This document shows, piece by piece, positions 1-52,440 of a stretch of 64,000 nucleotides of DNA (its first letter is position 1; the number at the start of each line of letters is the position of its first letter). A program made the translations under genes and the position numbers. The notes beneath the pieces were generated by a model. It had not been told where the DNA came from. It ran no database searches and was given only the letters and a program-made list of their open reading frames with translations. The DNA comes from Pyxicephalus adspersus (lineage: Eukaryota > Chordata > Amphibia > Anura > Pyxicephalidae): NCBI RefSeq assembly GCF_032062135.1, contig NC_092862.1, positions 45,183,715 to 45,247,714 on the forward strand. The letters run 5' to 3'.

Positions 1-21
1 TATATATATACACACACACAC
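1..21. repeat. (TA)n(CA)n microsatellite
   Basis: Five TA units followed by five CA units at the very start of the window; it may extend upstream. Confidence 0.8.
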
Positions 22-817
22 AAACAAAAGACCATTCAACACCTGATGGCTTTTCTATCCTTTATTAAAGATGCAGAGTTATTTGTTTGCCATTATTATA
101 GACAAGTATATTTAAACAATGAAAAATAAATGGGCTTTGGCTGTACAATTGTATGGAATGGATACAAAACAGAACAGTGCAGTCAGGTATAGCTTGTAAA
201 GCTGCCTGGTGATCATGAACACAATCCGTTTCCTGAGAGTGACATTTTCACTCGCTGTTCTTAGTTACTTCTGTTCTATTAATAGGCTGCTTAAGAATTT
301 CTAGTGAATATCAATAGAAAATCTTGAAAGCCAAACAATCATTTGAAGTTTTAAAAACGAGGGTCTCCATTTTTGTTTTACTCTACATGGGCGTTATATT
401 TATAAAATCAGAGGGAACTACAGATATGCCAGAAATGAAAGAACAGTTCCAGACAAAGAGCAAGCAGTTAATGTTCCTATCAAGCAAGCACTGCAACTGT
501 GCCATTGCCAGAAAGTTCATTCATTATACCTTAATCTGAGTTCTATGTAACCTATTGTAGCCAGAATCCGGAAAGCACTACTTGGTCATAGATTGGTCTA
601 TTCCCCAAGCTTATTGTTGTAAACTTGCTCTTGCAATTTCTTGGTACAGACTTACTTATAAGTGATAAGGCCAAAGTGTAAAGGTACCAAATGTAAAATC
701 TCAATTATAAACTCTTTAAATGCCCTTCCTTGTGTATGGCTTATAACTCTGACAACACAGAGGGCTCTTCACACAATGTGGCTGTGGACTGACAGGATCA
801 GCAGGCTATTCAAGCAT

Positions 818-1105
818 AATAAACCCCACTACTCATCTTTTCCATCACATCTTTCCTTCTTTTCCTCCTCCTCCTCCTTTGTACCTCTTGATTTGCCGTG
901 CCGGGATGACGATGTGGGAGTTAATTTATTCCCAGCATGCGCAAGGTAAGCCAGGTCCCTGTCAACCAACGTTGAGCTGCACATGTGCAGCTCAGCAAAT
1001 GTTGGCACCTGGTTGGCGATTGGGCAGGTAGGAACAATTATTGCAGATGGAACATTGCCAACCACCTGCCTGATTGTGTATTTTTAATAAGACTTTAGTT
1101 AGAGG
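818..1105 (+). mobile_element. TTAA-type MITE, degraded copy
   Basis: The interior from about 877 to 1060 matches the interior of the better-preserved element at 7452-7746: both carry a dinucleotide-similar CCCAGCATG-GCAAGG block, a CAACCAACG block and a GGCAGGTAGGAACA-like block in the same order. The right end (GACTTTAGTTAGAGG) resembles the other copy's GGCTTTAGTTCCACC. Both termini are decayed, so the limits are approximate. A perfect 22-bp palindrome lies at 973-994. Confidence 0.6.
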
Positions 1106-2087
1106 TTGGTTAGGGCTCATGATGATTGGCACTCATGGAAAAAAGCAGCATATTACTTTCTGCATCCCAAGAAAAGCAGAGCTAATTAAATGTAGTGTAG
1201 ACATTGAAACTGTCATGTGTACTAGTCAAATAAAGTCTGTAGGATTTTGCTTAAGATATCATTTTTTATTTCCCATAAGTGATTTTGAAGTAAAAGAGCG
1301 CAATGTTCTATGGTGTAGCACCATTCAGCATTTTGCTGCCATCAGCCACTCCAGGAATTTTGTTATCTTTGGAAGCCTGGAAACCTTTCTGGGACTGCAG
1401 AATAAAATGCAGTTCACAAGTGTAGTACTGTTTATTTTTATATTCTAGGGTCTGCTTTATCCACCCAAAACTTCATTTATGGTGTTATGGTTAGAAATAA
1501 TATAACAGTTATTCTTAATTAAAATATTTTTAAATCATGATTTATCTGTTTCTTTGTGTTACCTGAATATGATCCCTGCTTTCAGTACTGTGATGTGTTC
1601 ATGTTATGGGGGGGTACAGAATTTAGGAATACCTAAACCTCCCACATATTGTGAAAGTTTCTCTTTCTTTCCTGGTAAAACATAGTGCTGTCACCATGGT
1701 ACCTGGCCAAGACTGCGGGCATTCTTCTTTTACTAAAAAAAGGCCTACTTTCTTGCCTGTGCCTCTCTTGAACATTCACACAGCACCCTAATTATGTTTG
1801 ACTTCCTCAGTCTGAAGCTGAAGGTTGCTTTAAAGGGGGCCTTGGTTGTGCCAAAATAGCAAGCAGAGGATAAAGGGATATCCACCAGTTTTACTAATAG
1901 CTTCTCTATAGCCAATCTAAATCCCAATTTAGATTTAGCGTGTTTTGTTCTTCAGTGTCATTGTAGAGACAGCCATCTTGGTAGAGGCAGGGCTTTGTCA
2001 AAGCCCCCTGAGGATTAGTAATGTGATGACTTCTTATATAAGAAGCTCCGATCCAAAGAATGAATAAAGCTCAGGTCTACTTTAGAG

Positions 2088-2355
2088 CAGTGGTCCCCAA
2101 CCTCCAGGCCAGCGAGTTGGGGGCTGCAAATGGGTAGAAGGCAGAAGCGCAGGCAGCAGTAGTTCTGGCGGCCCTCCTTACACCGCTCTAAAGCTAGTGA
2201 CAATGTGACGGAAGGAGCACAAACAGCGGGCGGCTCTCATCACACTGCTTACACAGGAGCTGCTGAAATGGCAGAGCAATGTATGTAAGCTGTACAAATA
2301 CTGGCAAAATTTTATTCTGTTACTGGGCCCTGCGTTCAGAAAGGTTGGAGACCAG
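2088..2355. mobile_element. hAT-type MITE with perfect 8-bp target duplication
   Basis: The left end reads CAGTGGTCCCCAACCT, a typical hAT terminal repeat; the right end, GGTTGGAGACCAG, is its imperfect inverted partner. The element is flanked by identical 8-base copies CTTTAGAG (2080-2087 and 2356-2363). It is 268 bp with no transposase ORF, so non-autonomous. Confidence 0.88.
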
Positions 2356-4463
2356 CTTTAGAGTGTTTAACCAGTAGTGCAAGACTCCAGTACAAGGATA
2401 TTCACAAATTTAACTTTTGCATTCAAATATAATTATTGTAGTAATAAAGGAATGAATGGTTTACAAAGGGTCAGAAAGTAACCTGTATGACCCCCTTGCA
2501 GACTGCAGTTGAAGTTCTTTGGCTTTAACAGATCTAAAACTGGTAAAAGCCGTGTAGCACTATAGCAATATTGTCATATAGCAATACATAAAGTTTTCAT
2601 TACAGTGTCAAAACAAAACTTTCCCCCCCCAAGAACCTAATGGGGTCAAGCCTTGGTGAAAATCTAGTGTGCATACAGTGATCTGCTGATTTCATTTAGT
2701 AGTTGGATCACTAAATGACTGAGATAACCATTATCACTCTCTTTTTTTTCTTCTACTTTATATCCAGAGTCAAAACTCTAATATGTGTATGTAACTTAAT
2801 TCTGATCATATTCCTGTTGTGGTTTTTGTCCAAGATGAATACAGTAGGAGTATGTTCAGATTATGGGCTTTGTCTGTGTTGTGCAGTATTGTCATTTTAC
2901 ATGCAACTGTACTTTCTTGTGAACTATTTGTGAAAATTTTACCAATTCCACTATATAAGTTTGACTTCTTTTATAACAGATGCTGTTTGGATATAGCTCA
3001 CACGTTCTATTTTATAACAAAACAAGTAATGGCCTATAAGTCTGATCATTAAAGGCAGAGCCTTCCTTTAAGGAACAGATTGGGGTTAGATTGTGCACTG
3101 TCTACGAAACTGGTTAGCATGGATTTAATATTCTGACATGTAAAGGATATTGTAGGTAATCCACACACACCTGCAACACTTTCTGGTCCATATTTATGTT
3201 TTCTGTGTTGGGTTTCCTAGATCACTGGCCTACCTAATTACTCAACAGGTAGCAGTCTGCTTTCAGCCAGTAAGCAGGGTAGAGGGGCAGAAGCTTTAAA
3301 ACCAAGCTTGAAAATTGTGTGATCACTTGCGTTGCTATACAGAGTCTTGGAGGTTTTGTGACTTTTCATTGATTAAAGTATGTGGCAATTCATAAGCTGC
3401 TTGAAGCAGGTCAATTAAAGTTTTTAGGTCAGCTGCAAGTCGAATTAACTTGTCTCCGAACTCTGAATGATCTCATGAAAATCACCAACTGATATTGAAT
3501 GGTTGTTATATTTTGGAGTCACAAGTTAACTTTTAACTATGGGCCTCATCCTTGAGCAGAAAAATTTGAATTTATCTTATTTCTAATATTTTTCTTCTTG
3601 CCTGCCGCAAGATTATAACCTTATTGATTTACAATGCTTAGAATGGTCTCCTTCCAGAGGGTTACTTCAATCCTTGCCACCCTATAGGAATTATGCTTTG
3701 GCTTTATAGCCAGTGAGGTCACTTCTATAAAAAAAAACAGAAGTTGGCTTTTTACAGGACTGCAACTTTAGGTTTTTAGTTATTAAATAATTGTTAAATT
3801 ATTAAATGTGCAGCTCTGCATACATCACCTAATCTGCTGGGTATCCCGGCATCTCTGGTGCTGCCTTGGCATTTGGGGGAATTAAATAATCCTGGCTCAG
3901 TCAATAAAGTTTCCCGATGATTGGAACCTGGTAGAGAAGCAAATTATGCGCCTGCTATGGAATGGACCATTTTGTATTGCATTTTGTATTTTTTTCTGTA
4001 GAAGAAATAAAGTAAATTTTATATACCCTACCCTGCTGAATGTATAGTGAAGGGTCAACCACAGCTTATTTTGGCCATCTCTATCTTTCCATAAGCATTT
4101 TCTTTTTATGTTTCCAGTCCTACTCCAGTGTGCCACTTTATTTATAGAAGATTGTAAAAGGCAGATACCAAATTACTAGCTTAATGTCAAAATGTAACTT
4201 TTTTGTTATGGAATACCTAGCAGATATAGTTAATGACACTCAGATTCATTAAATATGCAGACCAGGATTTCTAATGTCACTGCCTATATATTTTCTAAGC
4301 TAGTCATTCCCTAAAGGATGAGCCATGATGGCCAGTCAACTAACCTTTATATTAATAAAAATAAAAAAAAAAAGTTCTGGAAGGATGCCTTTTTTTTATT
4401 TTTAATGAAGCAGACGTGGATACATTGGGCTTGTTTGGCTTTAAGCGATTTTCCCTGCTATAG

Positions 4464-44946
<40,483 letters not shown>

Positions 44947-47110
44947 TCACTGTGAGCCACTGTGTGTGTTCATGAAGTTGGCCTTCCCTATAAAAGACTG
45001 GTGCAAAGAGCTGCTGTTTCCATCAATACCAGTGCCACAGGCTTCAGGGTTCTTGTGTGCTTCTGTTTTTTCCCTGCTTAGGCAGAAAGCATGCTGTGAG
45101 GGTCTTCTATTGCGGGTTTGCTGAAAGATTAGACAAATTATTACTATGTAATGCAAGTAAAACAAAGCTTAGCAATGTTTATTTTCATATATATATTTAT
45201 ATTCAAATCAATATAAAGATATTCTTTGGATATCTGTGAAAGCCTGTCGTCGGTATGACGGAATGCAGCTTATGCACATATGGGGATTGGAGCAACTAAA
45301 CCTTGTATTGACAAGCCAAGGAATATGTCTCAAAATGAGTACAGATGTTCGTAGATAGTATCTCCATCTTCCTGAAGACTGCAGTTGCAGTTTGTGAGAA
45401 GCTAAGTGACCACTTGAACTCTAGTGCCTTCACTTTACAGCTTGTGGCAGCCTTACAGCAGATGATGGCAAAGAGATCATGTTCTGTGCTTTGCAAAATA
45501 ATATAGTTATTCCTCAAGGTGAAAGGTCAAGATATTTGTTTTAACTATGCATTTTATTTGTATTTCCTTTTTGTTTTGCCAAGCCATATTGAGTTGTGTT
45601 AGTACATAGAGGCATTAGAAACTAACAGTACAAAACCAAGTTTTACATGTGTGTTTATTTTGTATTGTATCGCCTTACAGTTTTTAAAGAACGTTAATTT
45701 AACGGACATATAAAATATGTATGCACTGTGTGAACTTGTAAATTATTGTTAGAACACTTTTTTTTTTATTGAATATGGCTTTCTTCTTTTTAGTGCCTTA
45801 ATTCAGTCTTTTTACTGCCATGTTTTAGGGGGCTGGGCAAAATATGTATTTTCCTGAAAATGTTCCCACATTTCCCATGTGCAGGTTTTAGCTGCCTCCA
45901 AGTTACATTTCCACTAGTAGAGGGATATTGGGCGACCAAGTTAAGGAGAAACCAGGAAAAGGGAACAAAGTGTCTTTATTACTGAGATTACATACGTGCT
46001 TATACAATCTATGTGATCACTAGTAGGTTTTAGAACATTCCCTTATTGCATTCTCTTGCCTGAGGACTCAAAAAAAATGTTTTAGCCACAACACAGATAA
46101 TTACCATCTGGTGATGCTCCAACTACAATATAATCTTGCAAGGGTAATTTGACCTAAACCTAAAATTGGGGGCATGTTGATCTGTCAGATATTGTCTGTA
46201 TTTCATTTGCATAGTTTCATTACTTGTAGTCACAGTGGGTAAACTATCTGTGTCCTCTGTATGTGTACCCTAATAGGTGGTTAATAATTATATTCATATA
46301 TGTGTTTTACATTACCTTTTGTTGCCCCCAAAAGTTAGAGTTTTAATTAGCTGATGTTCTCCATATTGGAGCAGATCAGCCTTTTAGCATCTGGTGGTGA
46401 TCTGGCATCTTTGGGACTAGTGTGGTTTTTAAAACAGTTAGTCAGCTCCCATATCTCTGAGAAAAAAGAGCTTTAAAGGCAAATCTCAAGCTGGCCCAAC
46501 AGAAAAGATGGCCTTTCTTCCATTTGTTGGTTGCATGATAATGCCTGTTTATTACTGTTGTAGCTCTGTAACCACAACTATTTGGAAGACATCTTCTATA
46601 GACTTTTGCCAATTGTTTTTTTTTCTTTTATTTTGGTCCAATAAAATTTTATAAGACGTATCATGTGATTCTTTCACAGTCACTGATCTAAACTACCTGA
46701 TAAGGTTTGTGTTTTAAATTATGCTGAGCATATATGCATTTGAAAGCATTAAATGAAAAAGGAAAAAAAAAATCACATTTTTATAAATTCTTGATAATAT
46801 AGGGATTTTAATATAAATGTTTCTGCTTAATAGCAGAGACAAATTAAGGTATGGGCAATAATGGTTTATTTTTTTTTATTTTTTTTTTTACCAAATACCT
46901 CTTCAGTAATTTATAATGGCTTTGCAGTTATATGTAATAAAACAAAAATAGAAAAAAAGCACTGGAAAACTGGTTCTTCTGAAGGCAATTTGCATGTTTC
47001 AAGTGGTATTGAAATCCGCACTGATGGATATGTAATAATAAACATATCTGTTAATAATATGCTAATGACTGTGTGATCATTTGAAAAAAATAAATAAAAC
47101 CTATTTATAG
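44947..47110 (+). other. ROCK1: ROCK1 3' UTR (end approximate)
   Basis: AT-rich, no coding potential. Candidate poly(A) signals: AATAAA at 46640-46645 and two overlapping at 47089-47098; further ones at 48093 and 48431 are possible. It contains seed matches for microRNAs reported to act on mammalian ROCK1: miR-124 (GTGCCTTA 45793-45800, GTGCCTT 45424-45430), miR-135 (AAGCCATA 45581-45588) and miR-148 (TGCACTG 45722-45728). Confidence 0.7.
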
Positions 47111-48636
47111 AAAGCTTGTTTCTAAAGGATTATTGATGTTTGCTATGGAAATCTATGTTATAGGATATGTCTGGAAATGTGTAATTGTGCCACAAAATGT
47201 ACATACAGACATAAGGCCTATTGTCTGTTGTAAGGTATTTAAGGCAATGCTTTCTGTGACTGCTAGTTTCAGGTGAAATTGGATAATGTCAATACTGTAT
47301 TGCTCACTGATCTCTTTGCTGGACACTTTGATAGAAAGCAAACTCTGCCTCTGTCAAAATGGCCCTCTTTCTACACATGGGCACAGTAAAGAACAAGGAC
47401 TGGCAAGTCAGCAATAAGGAAAGATCAGCCTGCAGGGAGACCACAGAGAACACTGGTGTAATTTGTCATCTTGATTGCCTTCCAAGGTTTAGTTCCTTGT
47501 TAAAGCTGAACTTGAGTCTTCCTTTGTTGTACATGCCCCTGTCCTGAATTGTCTTAGCATTGCAGCATTTCAAATAGATCCTGTCTGGATGGTGGATATC
47601 TAGACCTTTCATCCGAGGTCTATGTTCCTTACCTCAATCCATTAAAGTTGTTTTAGCATCACCACAACTTCCTGTTTACAGCACCCTATTAGCTCCTTGC
47701 ACCAGTCATAATCTGCCTGCATTGAAATTGCATTACATTGAAAGCACCTAGTGATGATAGTACTGGGCTAAAATAAGGTATGTAATGAAAACCTGTTTTT
47801 TAAATGCACCGGAGAAAAGGGGAAAATGGGTTAGGCAAAGTATAAAACAACTAAATAAACTTCAGCATTAAGATTTTCAGTTTTTGCTGTGCTTTGCTTC
47901 ATGTGTATGTGTTCTTTTCCACATCAGATGAAATTTAATTTTGTGTCTTCTGTCAGTCTTGTAGACTGGCTTCTAAAATGAGAGCAAAGAATGACTAGTT
48001 AGAGGAAAACACAATATGAGCACATGTGTAGATGAGGACTGGTAACCTACAAAATTATTTCCACAACAGAACAATCTCTTCCCCAAAACCTAAATAAAGC
48101 ACTGTGATTTATTTCTTTCCTCTATGTGAATTTGGTCACATTAGAAGATCATAATGGCATACATCCTTTCAAGCCTGGCATTACCATCTTGTGTAGTGTA
48201 AAGCAGGTTTCTAGCTGAAAACATACAAATACATTTATGAACTATATAATTGTAGAATCAAATAACATATATCCAGCACTGCAGCACCCTGCCTGCGTAC
48301 CTGCTAATTGCACATAGGTAACAATTCTGTTTCATTCTCCAGTGGTATATCCAGAGGTGAAGTCACACTAAAAACCAAAACTAGGAAATGGCATTGTTTC
48401 CTGCTAACTCTGTAATATAGACAAAATGCGAATAAAGTCTAACTGAACAAAATTTGTATGTGTGAGTAAATACAATAGGTATTCTACTTCTGTATGTTAA
48501 ATAAAAATGGGTATTTCAATGCCAATAGCACCCAAGGATTTGCCCGTAGTCCAGTGTTCCTGAAGCTCACTAGTGCCGCTGTTTTATGCTTCCTCTTAGT
48601 CGCTGCTAACAACCACTTATTAGAATATTTTGGAAA
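47111..48636. other. Intergenic, nothing recognised
   Basis: Single-copy-looking AT-rich sequence between the likely ROCK1 poly(A) sites and a transposon remnant; the distal end of the ROCK1 3' UTR may reach into it. No ORF with recognisable features. Confidence 0.6.
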
Positions 48637-49146
48637 TACTTTGGTTCATAAATATTTGAACAACTTTTTAGGAATTTTGGTTCTGTACATTACCACAATT
48701 AATTTTAAATGAAACAATTCAAATCAACTCTAGGCCTTTTATCTGCTTAATTGAAAATGACATAACAATTTCACTTGTTGGAAGACTAAACAGTAAAGGC
48801 CTGGCAGAACATTAAAAAGGAGGAAACCATCTGGTGATGTCCATGAGTTCAAGACTACAGGCTGTCATTACCAGCAAAGGGGTTTCAACCAAGTATTAGA
48901 AGTGAACATTTTATTTTCAGCTTTTTAATTTGTCCAATTACTTTTGAGCCCCTGAAATGAGTTGACTGTGTAAAAAAAGGCTTTAGTTCCTCATATTTTT
49001 ATGCAATCATTTTGTTCAACCCACTAAATTAAAGCTGAAAGTCTGTCCATCTGCATCCGACGTTTCATTTAAAATTAATTGTGGTAATGTACAGAACTGA
49101 AATCAGAAAAAAGTTGTCTGTCCAAATATTTATGGACCTAACTGTA
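48637..49146 (-). mobile_element. Tc1/mariner remnant with ~85-bp inverted ends
   Basis: Left arm (48637-48715) and right arm (about 49060-49146) are inverted copies; both contain TCTGTACATTACCACAAT or its complement, and TTTTAAATGAAAC at the inner edge. The outer right end reads (minus strand) ACAGTTAGGTCCATAAATAT. The interior holds a short piece that, on the minus strand, resembles the region around a Tc1 family transposase start, then a large deletion. Confidence 0.82.
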
Positions 49147-49423
49147 TATAACTAGCAATGATTAGGGAATGTTATAAAAAGGGATACATTAACCTTACTG
49201 AGAATATGTCCTATCCCCAGCCCAGTGTCCTGCACCCTTCTGGTTCTCATATTAGAAGCTGTTCTGTAGTGAAGTTGCAATTTATTCAGCCCATTCTACC
49301 GCAAGTCTCCCATCACCAGACGGTGATCTCCAGTGGTGCTCCACAGCAAGGGGTGAAAACACACAGCCAGGCTATGCTGCTGAATTTATTTTAAATTGTC
49401 TCTAAACACATTAGCACCATTAA

Positions 49424-50284
49424 CCCCCCTAGCGGTAATTCCGAGTCTGACTCGGGGTGGGTTTTTAATTAAGTCACACTGGGGGTAAGAAAAAAAAAAA
49501 AAGCCCCTCTTACCTGTGCCCCACAATCCAAGTGATCCCAGCTGTTGCGGCGCCTGTACGTTAGGAGGCGTGGTCCCGGCCACTACACTATTTGTATCAC
49601 CAGGAACATAGGAAGCAAAATGCAGGACTTCTGCATTGTGCATTGCATCTTCTGGGTGATGCGAGCAGCAATAGTAAATTCCGGGGGTGGTGCCAGCAGG
49701 AAACCGCTGTGGATCACATCTTCCAGGTGATGCGAGCAGCAGTATACTTGGTGGATGCAGGGGGTGAGCCACAGCAGGACATCGCCACGAGTGGGGATGT
49801 CCCACTGTGACTCACTCCCTGAATCCACCAACGCTCCGTGCTGCTCACCCAGAAGATGTGATCCACAATGCAGAAGCCCTGCATTGTGCATCGCATCTAA
49901 CTGGTGATGCAAGCAGCAACAATCGTTGGTCGATTCAGGGGGTGAGGCAGGGCAGGACATCCCCACTCACATCACCCGGGAGGATGTGACATCTTGCTGG
50001 TGATGCGAGTGGCGTGATGTATTCTGGTGGTGTGGCCGGGCTGAAAATTTAAAAGCAGATTACAATCTTATCTGCTTTTAAATAGTTTTTACAGTAAAAA
50101 ACACAATAAAACACATATTAAAAATAAAAGTACATGTTTTATAATTATTATTAATATTTATTATATCATAATTTATGAATATAATAAATTTATTTATACC
50201 ACAATATAAACAACAAATTTCTATGCAAAAACATTGTATCATTTTTTGTATCAAAAAAGTGACACAATTAGAACGTTAGGGGGG
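49424..50284. mobile_element. piggyBac-like MITE, both ends present
   Basis: Flanked by TTAA at 49420-49423 and 50285-50288. Left end CCCCCCTAGCGGTAATTCCG; the right end read backwards is CCCCCCTAACGTTCTAATTG. Next to the left end is an imperfect CCGAGTCTGACTCGGGG palindrome. The interior has an array of about 70-bp units (49600-50030) and an A/T-rich right part. No transposase. Confidence 0.85.
49600..50030. repeat. Minisatellite-like array with inverted unit
   Basis: GTGATGCGAGCAGC-like cores at about 49658, 49729, 49906 and 50002, each followed by a GGGGGTG-type block and preceded by CATCTTCTGG or similar. Between the second and third cores a unit lies in reverse orientation (about 49800-49880). 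This array makes the long ORFs seen on both strands here. Confidence 0.7.
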
Positions 50285-51354
50285 TTAAAACAAATTGTTA
50301 GGAATAAATGCATTAAGGTACATACTTTAGGGTATCACATAAATTACATAATTGTAATTTACCTATTTTTAAGGGACTTTAGATCATGTGAAATGGTGCT
50401 ATCATACAGAGAATATTGGCTATTATTGTAAAGATAGAATGGAAAAGCCCTCTTCCATCCAAGGAGTTGCTGCACAGATTTTACATTTGTACAGCAGTCA
50501 TAGTAATTTTAAAAAGATCTTTATTTTCTTCCTTTTCTCAATAATACACAAAATGAAGCAGACTTCAACCTTTTCAACCTATCATTTGATTTGAAAATAT
50601 TTCTCTTTAAGAAAAAAATACATAATAATCCTTGAAATGTCACCATCCATCTGCATGAAATTCCTTGCTCGGAATTTGGCAGCCATCCACTACCTGCAGA
50701 TGAACTACACCCATGGGACCAAACCACTGCTCTAAAATTTCAAATATCTTACATTCTTTTACTGGCCACCAAAAGTGTTCTAACAGAAGTATTCCAAATG
50801 TAATATATTTAAAGGCAGTACAACAAACTAATTGCAAGCATGAGTGATGCAGAATTAAAAAAAAAAACCAAAAAAAAAAAAAAAACACTGGATGACCCCT
50901 TTATTAATCAATCAATACATGTGCAACAATATGCATTTATAGAAGTAGAAACCTACACTGCATTAATATAGCCAAATAGACACAACTGTTCCCTCCAGTG
51001 GCTGTCAGTATCTGATGCTAGTGCAAATATACCAGTTTAAGTAAAATGAATTTCACTCTGACCGTGTATTGTATTTTATTCACTACAGCAGGACTGTTGG
51101 ATATGCATGAAGGGTGCAGCACTACAAAGCAAGAAACACAGACTGTGTGTATAATGAGCAAATATGGATGCCCTCTGCAGGCAATAGATGATAATTACAG
51201 GTGGATAGATGCTGGATACATTTTTGACACAAATTACTTTTTTATGTTATGATTGTTATAGCTCACCACTGAACTCTGAAAATGTGCATTAATCCAAAGA
51301 TCATTTTGCAGTAAAGATCATTTCCATTCATTATGTAAATTCAGTTACATGGGT
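50285..51354. other. Intergenic, nothing recognised
   Basis: AT-rich; contains an A-rich run at about 50860-50885. No gene or repeat family recognised. Confidence 0.6.
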
Positions 51355-51878
51355 TGAAAAAAAGACAGCTCCAAGTTTAACCACTAGGGAAATAAACACT
51401 ACAAACCAGTATATCCCAGATAAAACACTAAAAACATACTTGATCCAGAGGAAAAAACCCTTATGAAATATGAAATGCAAACCAAAAGTTCCCAAAAAAT
51501 ATACTGTCCCGATTTAATGGAGCGTGCTATGCAGTGACGCTGCTAGATGTCATCTTCAGTATCACTAGGGAACTAGTCTAGAAGTTATTCTTGTCGTGAA
51601 AAGCTGTGTTTTTTCACATTTTGCATTTTGTGAAGGTATGTTCAAGCTGTTTCACTATGGACGTTAATATGTGAAATTTTGTTTCATACTGGGAAACAAG
51701 GCAGTTGAGACCCACCAAATGTTAAAACATTTGGGGACAAAGCTATGGGTCACACTCATATTTATGAGTGGTTCAAGTGGATTTAAAACTGCAGTCCTGT
51801 TGCTCAATAGAAATTAAGTTTAAGGTAAAAAGATTTATTACAGTAGATGAAATTAGGATAACACAGAATACACTAGAT

Positions 51879-52257
51879 TGGGGGTGTCAAGCTCTGGCCT
51901 GCAATGCCTTTTTTTTGGCCCCCAAAAGAATCCTAAATATGAATTGCATCTGGTCCACCGTTGCATTGAAATAGCGCCGATACTACGATTCCCGCCATCA
52001 CTCGTGGCTATAGACCAGTGGCCTCTCTGCCTATGCGTGGCCCCGCAGTTGACTGTTTTATAGACGCAGGGAATTGTAGTAGCGGTGCTCTTTCAATGAA
52101 GAGGGAGTTCCAGCCACTCATAACATTAAGCCTCGCATTGGACTGTTTTCCTGACATAGAATTGTAGTAGCAATGCTATTTCAGTTTCAAATTTGGCTCG
52201 CAACTTTGTCTAAGTTTTTAATTTTGGGCCACTGTGTATTTGATTTTGACACCCCTG
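51879..52257. mobile_element. hAT MITE with perfect 8-bp target duplication
   Basis: Left end TGGGGGTGTCAAGCTCTGGC; right end TTTTGACACCCCTG, its inverted partner. Flanked by CACTAGAT at 51871-51878 and 52258-52265. 379 bp without transposase. Inserted into another repeat that begins CTAGATTGTAAGCTC. Confidence 0.9.
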
Positions 52258-52367
52258 CACTAGATTGTAAGCTCTTTGGGGCAGTATCTGTCTGTCATTT
52301 GCAACCCCTATTTAATATACAGGGTGGCATAATATGTTGGCGCTATATAAATCCTGTTTATTATTAT

Positions 52368-52438
<71 letters not shown>

Positions 52439-52440
52439 CA
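52258..52440 (+). repeat. Frog repeat (TAGATTGTAAGCTCT type) with ATT microsatellite tail
   Basis: CTAGATTGTAAGCTCTTTGG, then TGTCATTTGCAACCCC, then TTGGCGCTATATAAATCCTG and an ATT/AAT microsatellite (about 52360-52438). The same body recurs at 57106-57195; the tail alone, reversed, is at 54030-54095. Confidence 0.75.

Noticed and set aside
1074..1448. 124-codon + strand ORF before ROCK1 exon 2
   Set aside because: Does not match ROCK1 exon 1; starts in a degraded MITE; no recognisable domain.
49386..49966. Long minus-strand ORFs (139 and 127 codons)
   Set aside because: They fall on the minisatellite array in a MITE; the repeated Trp/Cys/His-rich residues mirror the DNA repeat and match no protein family I know.
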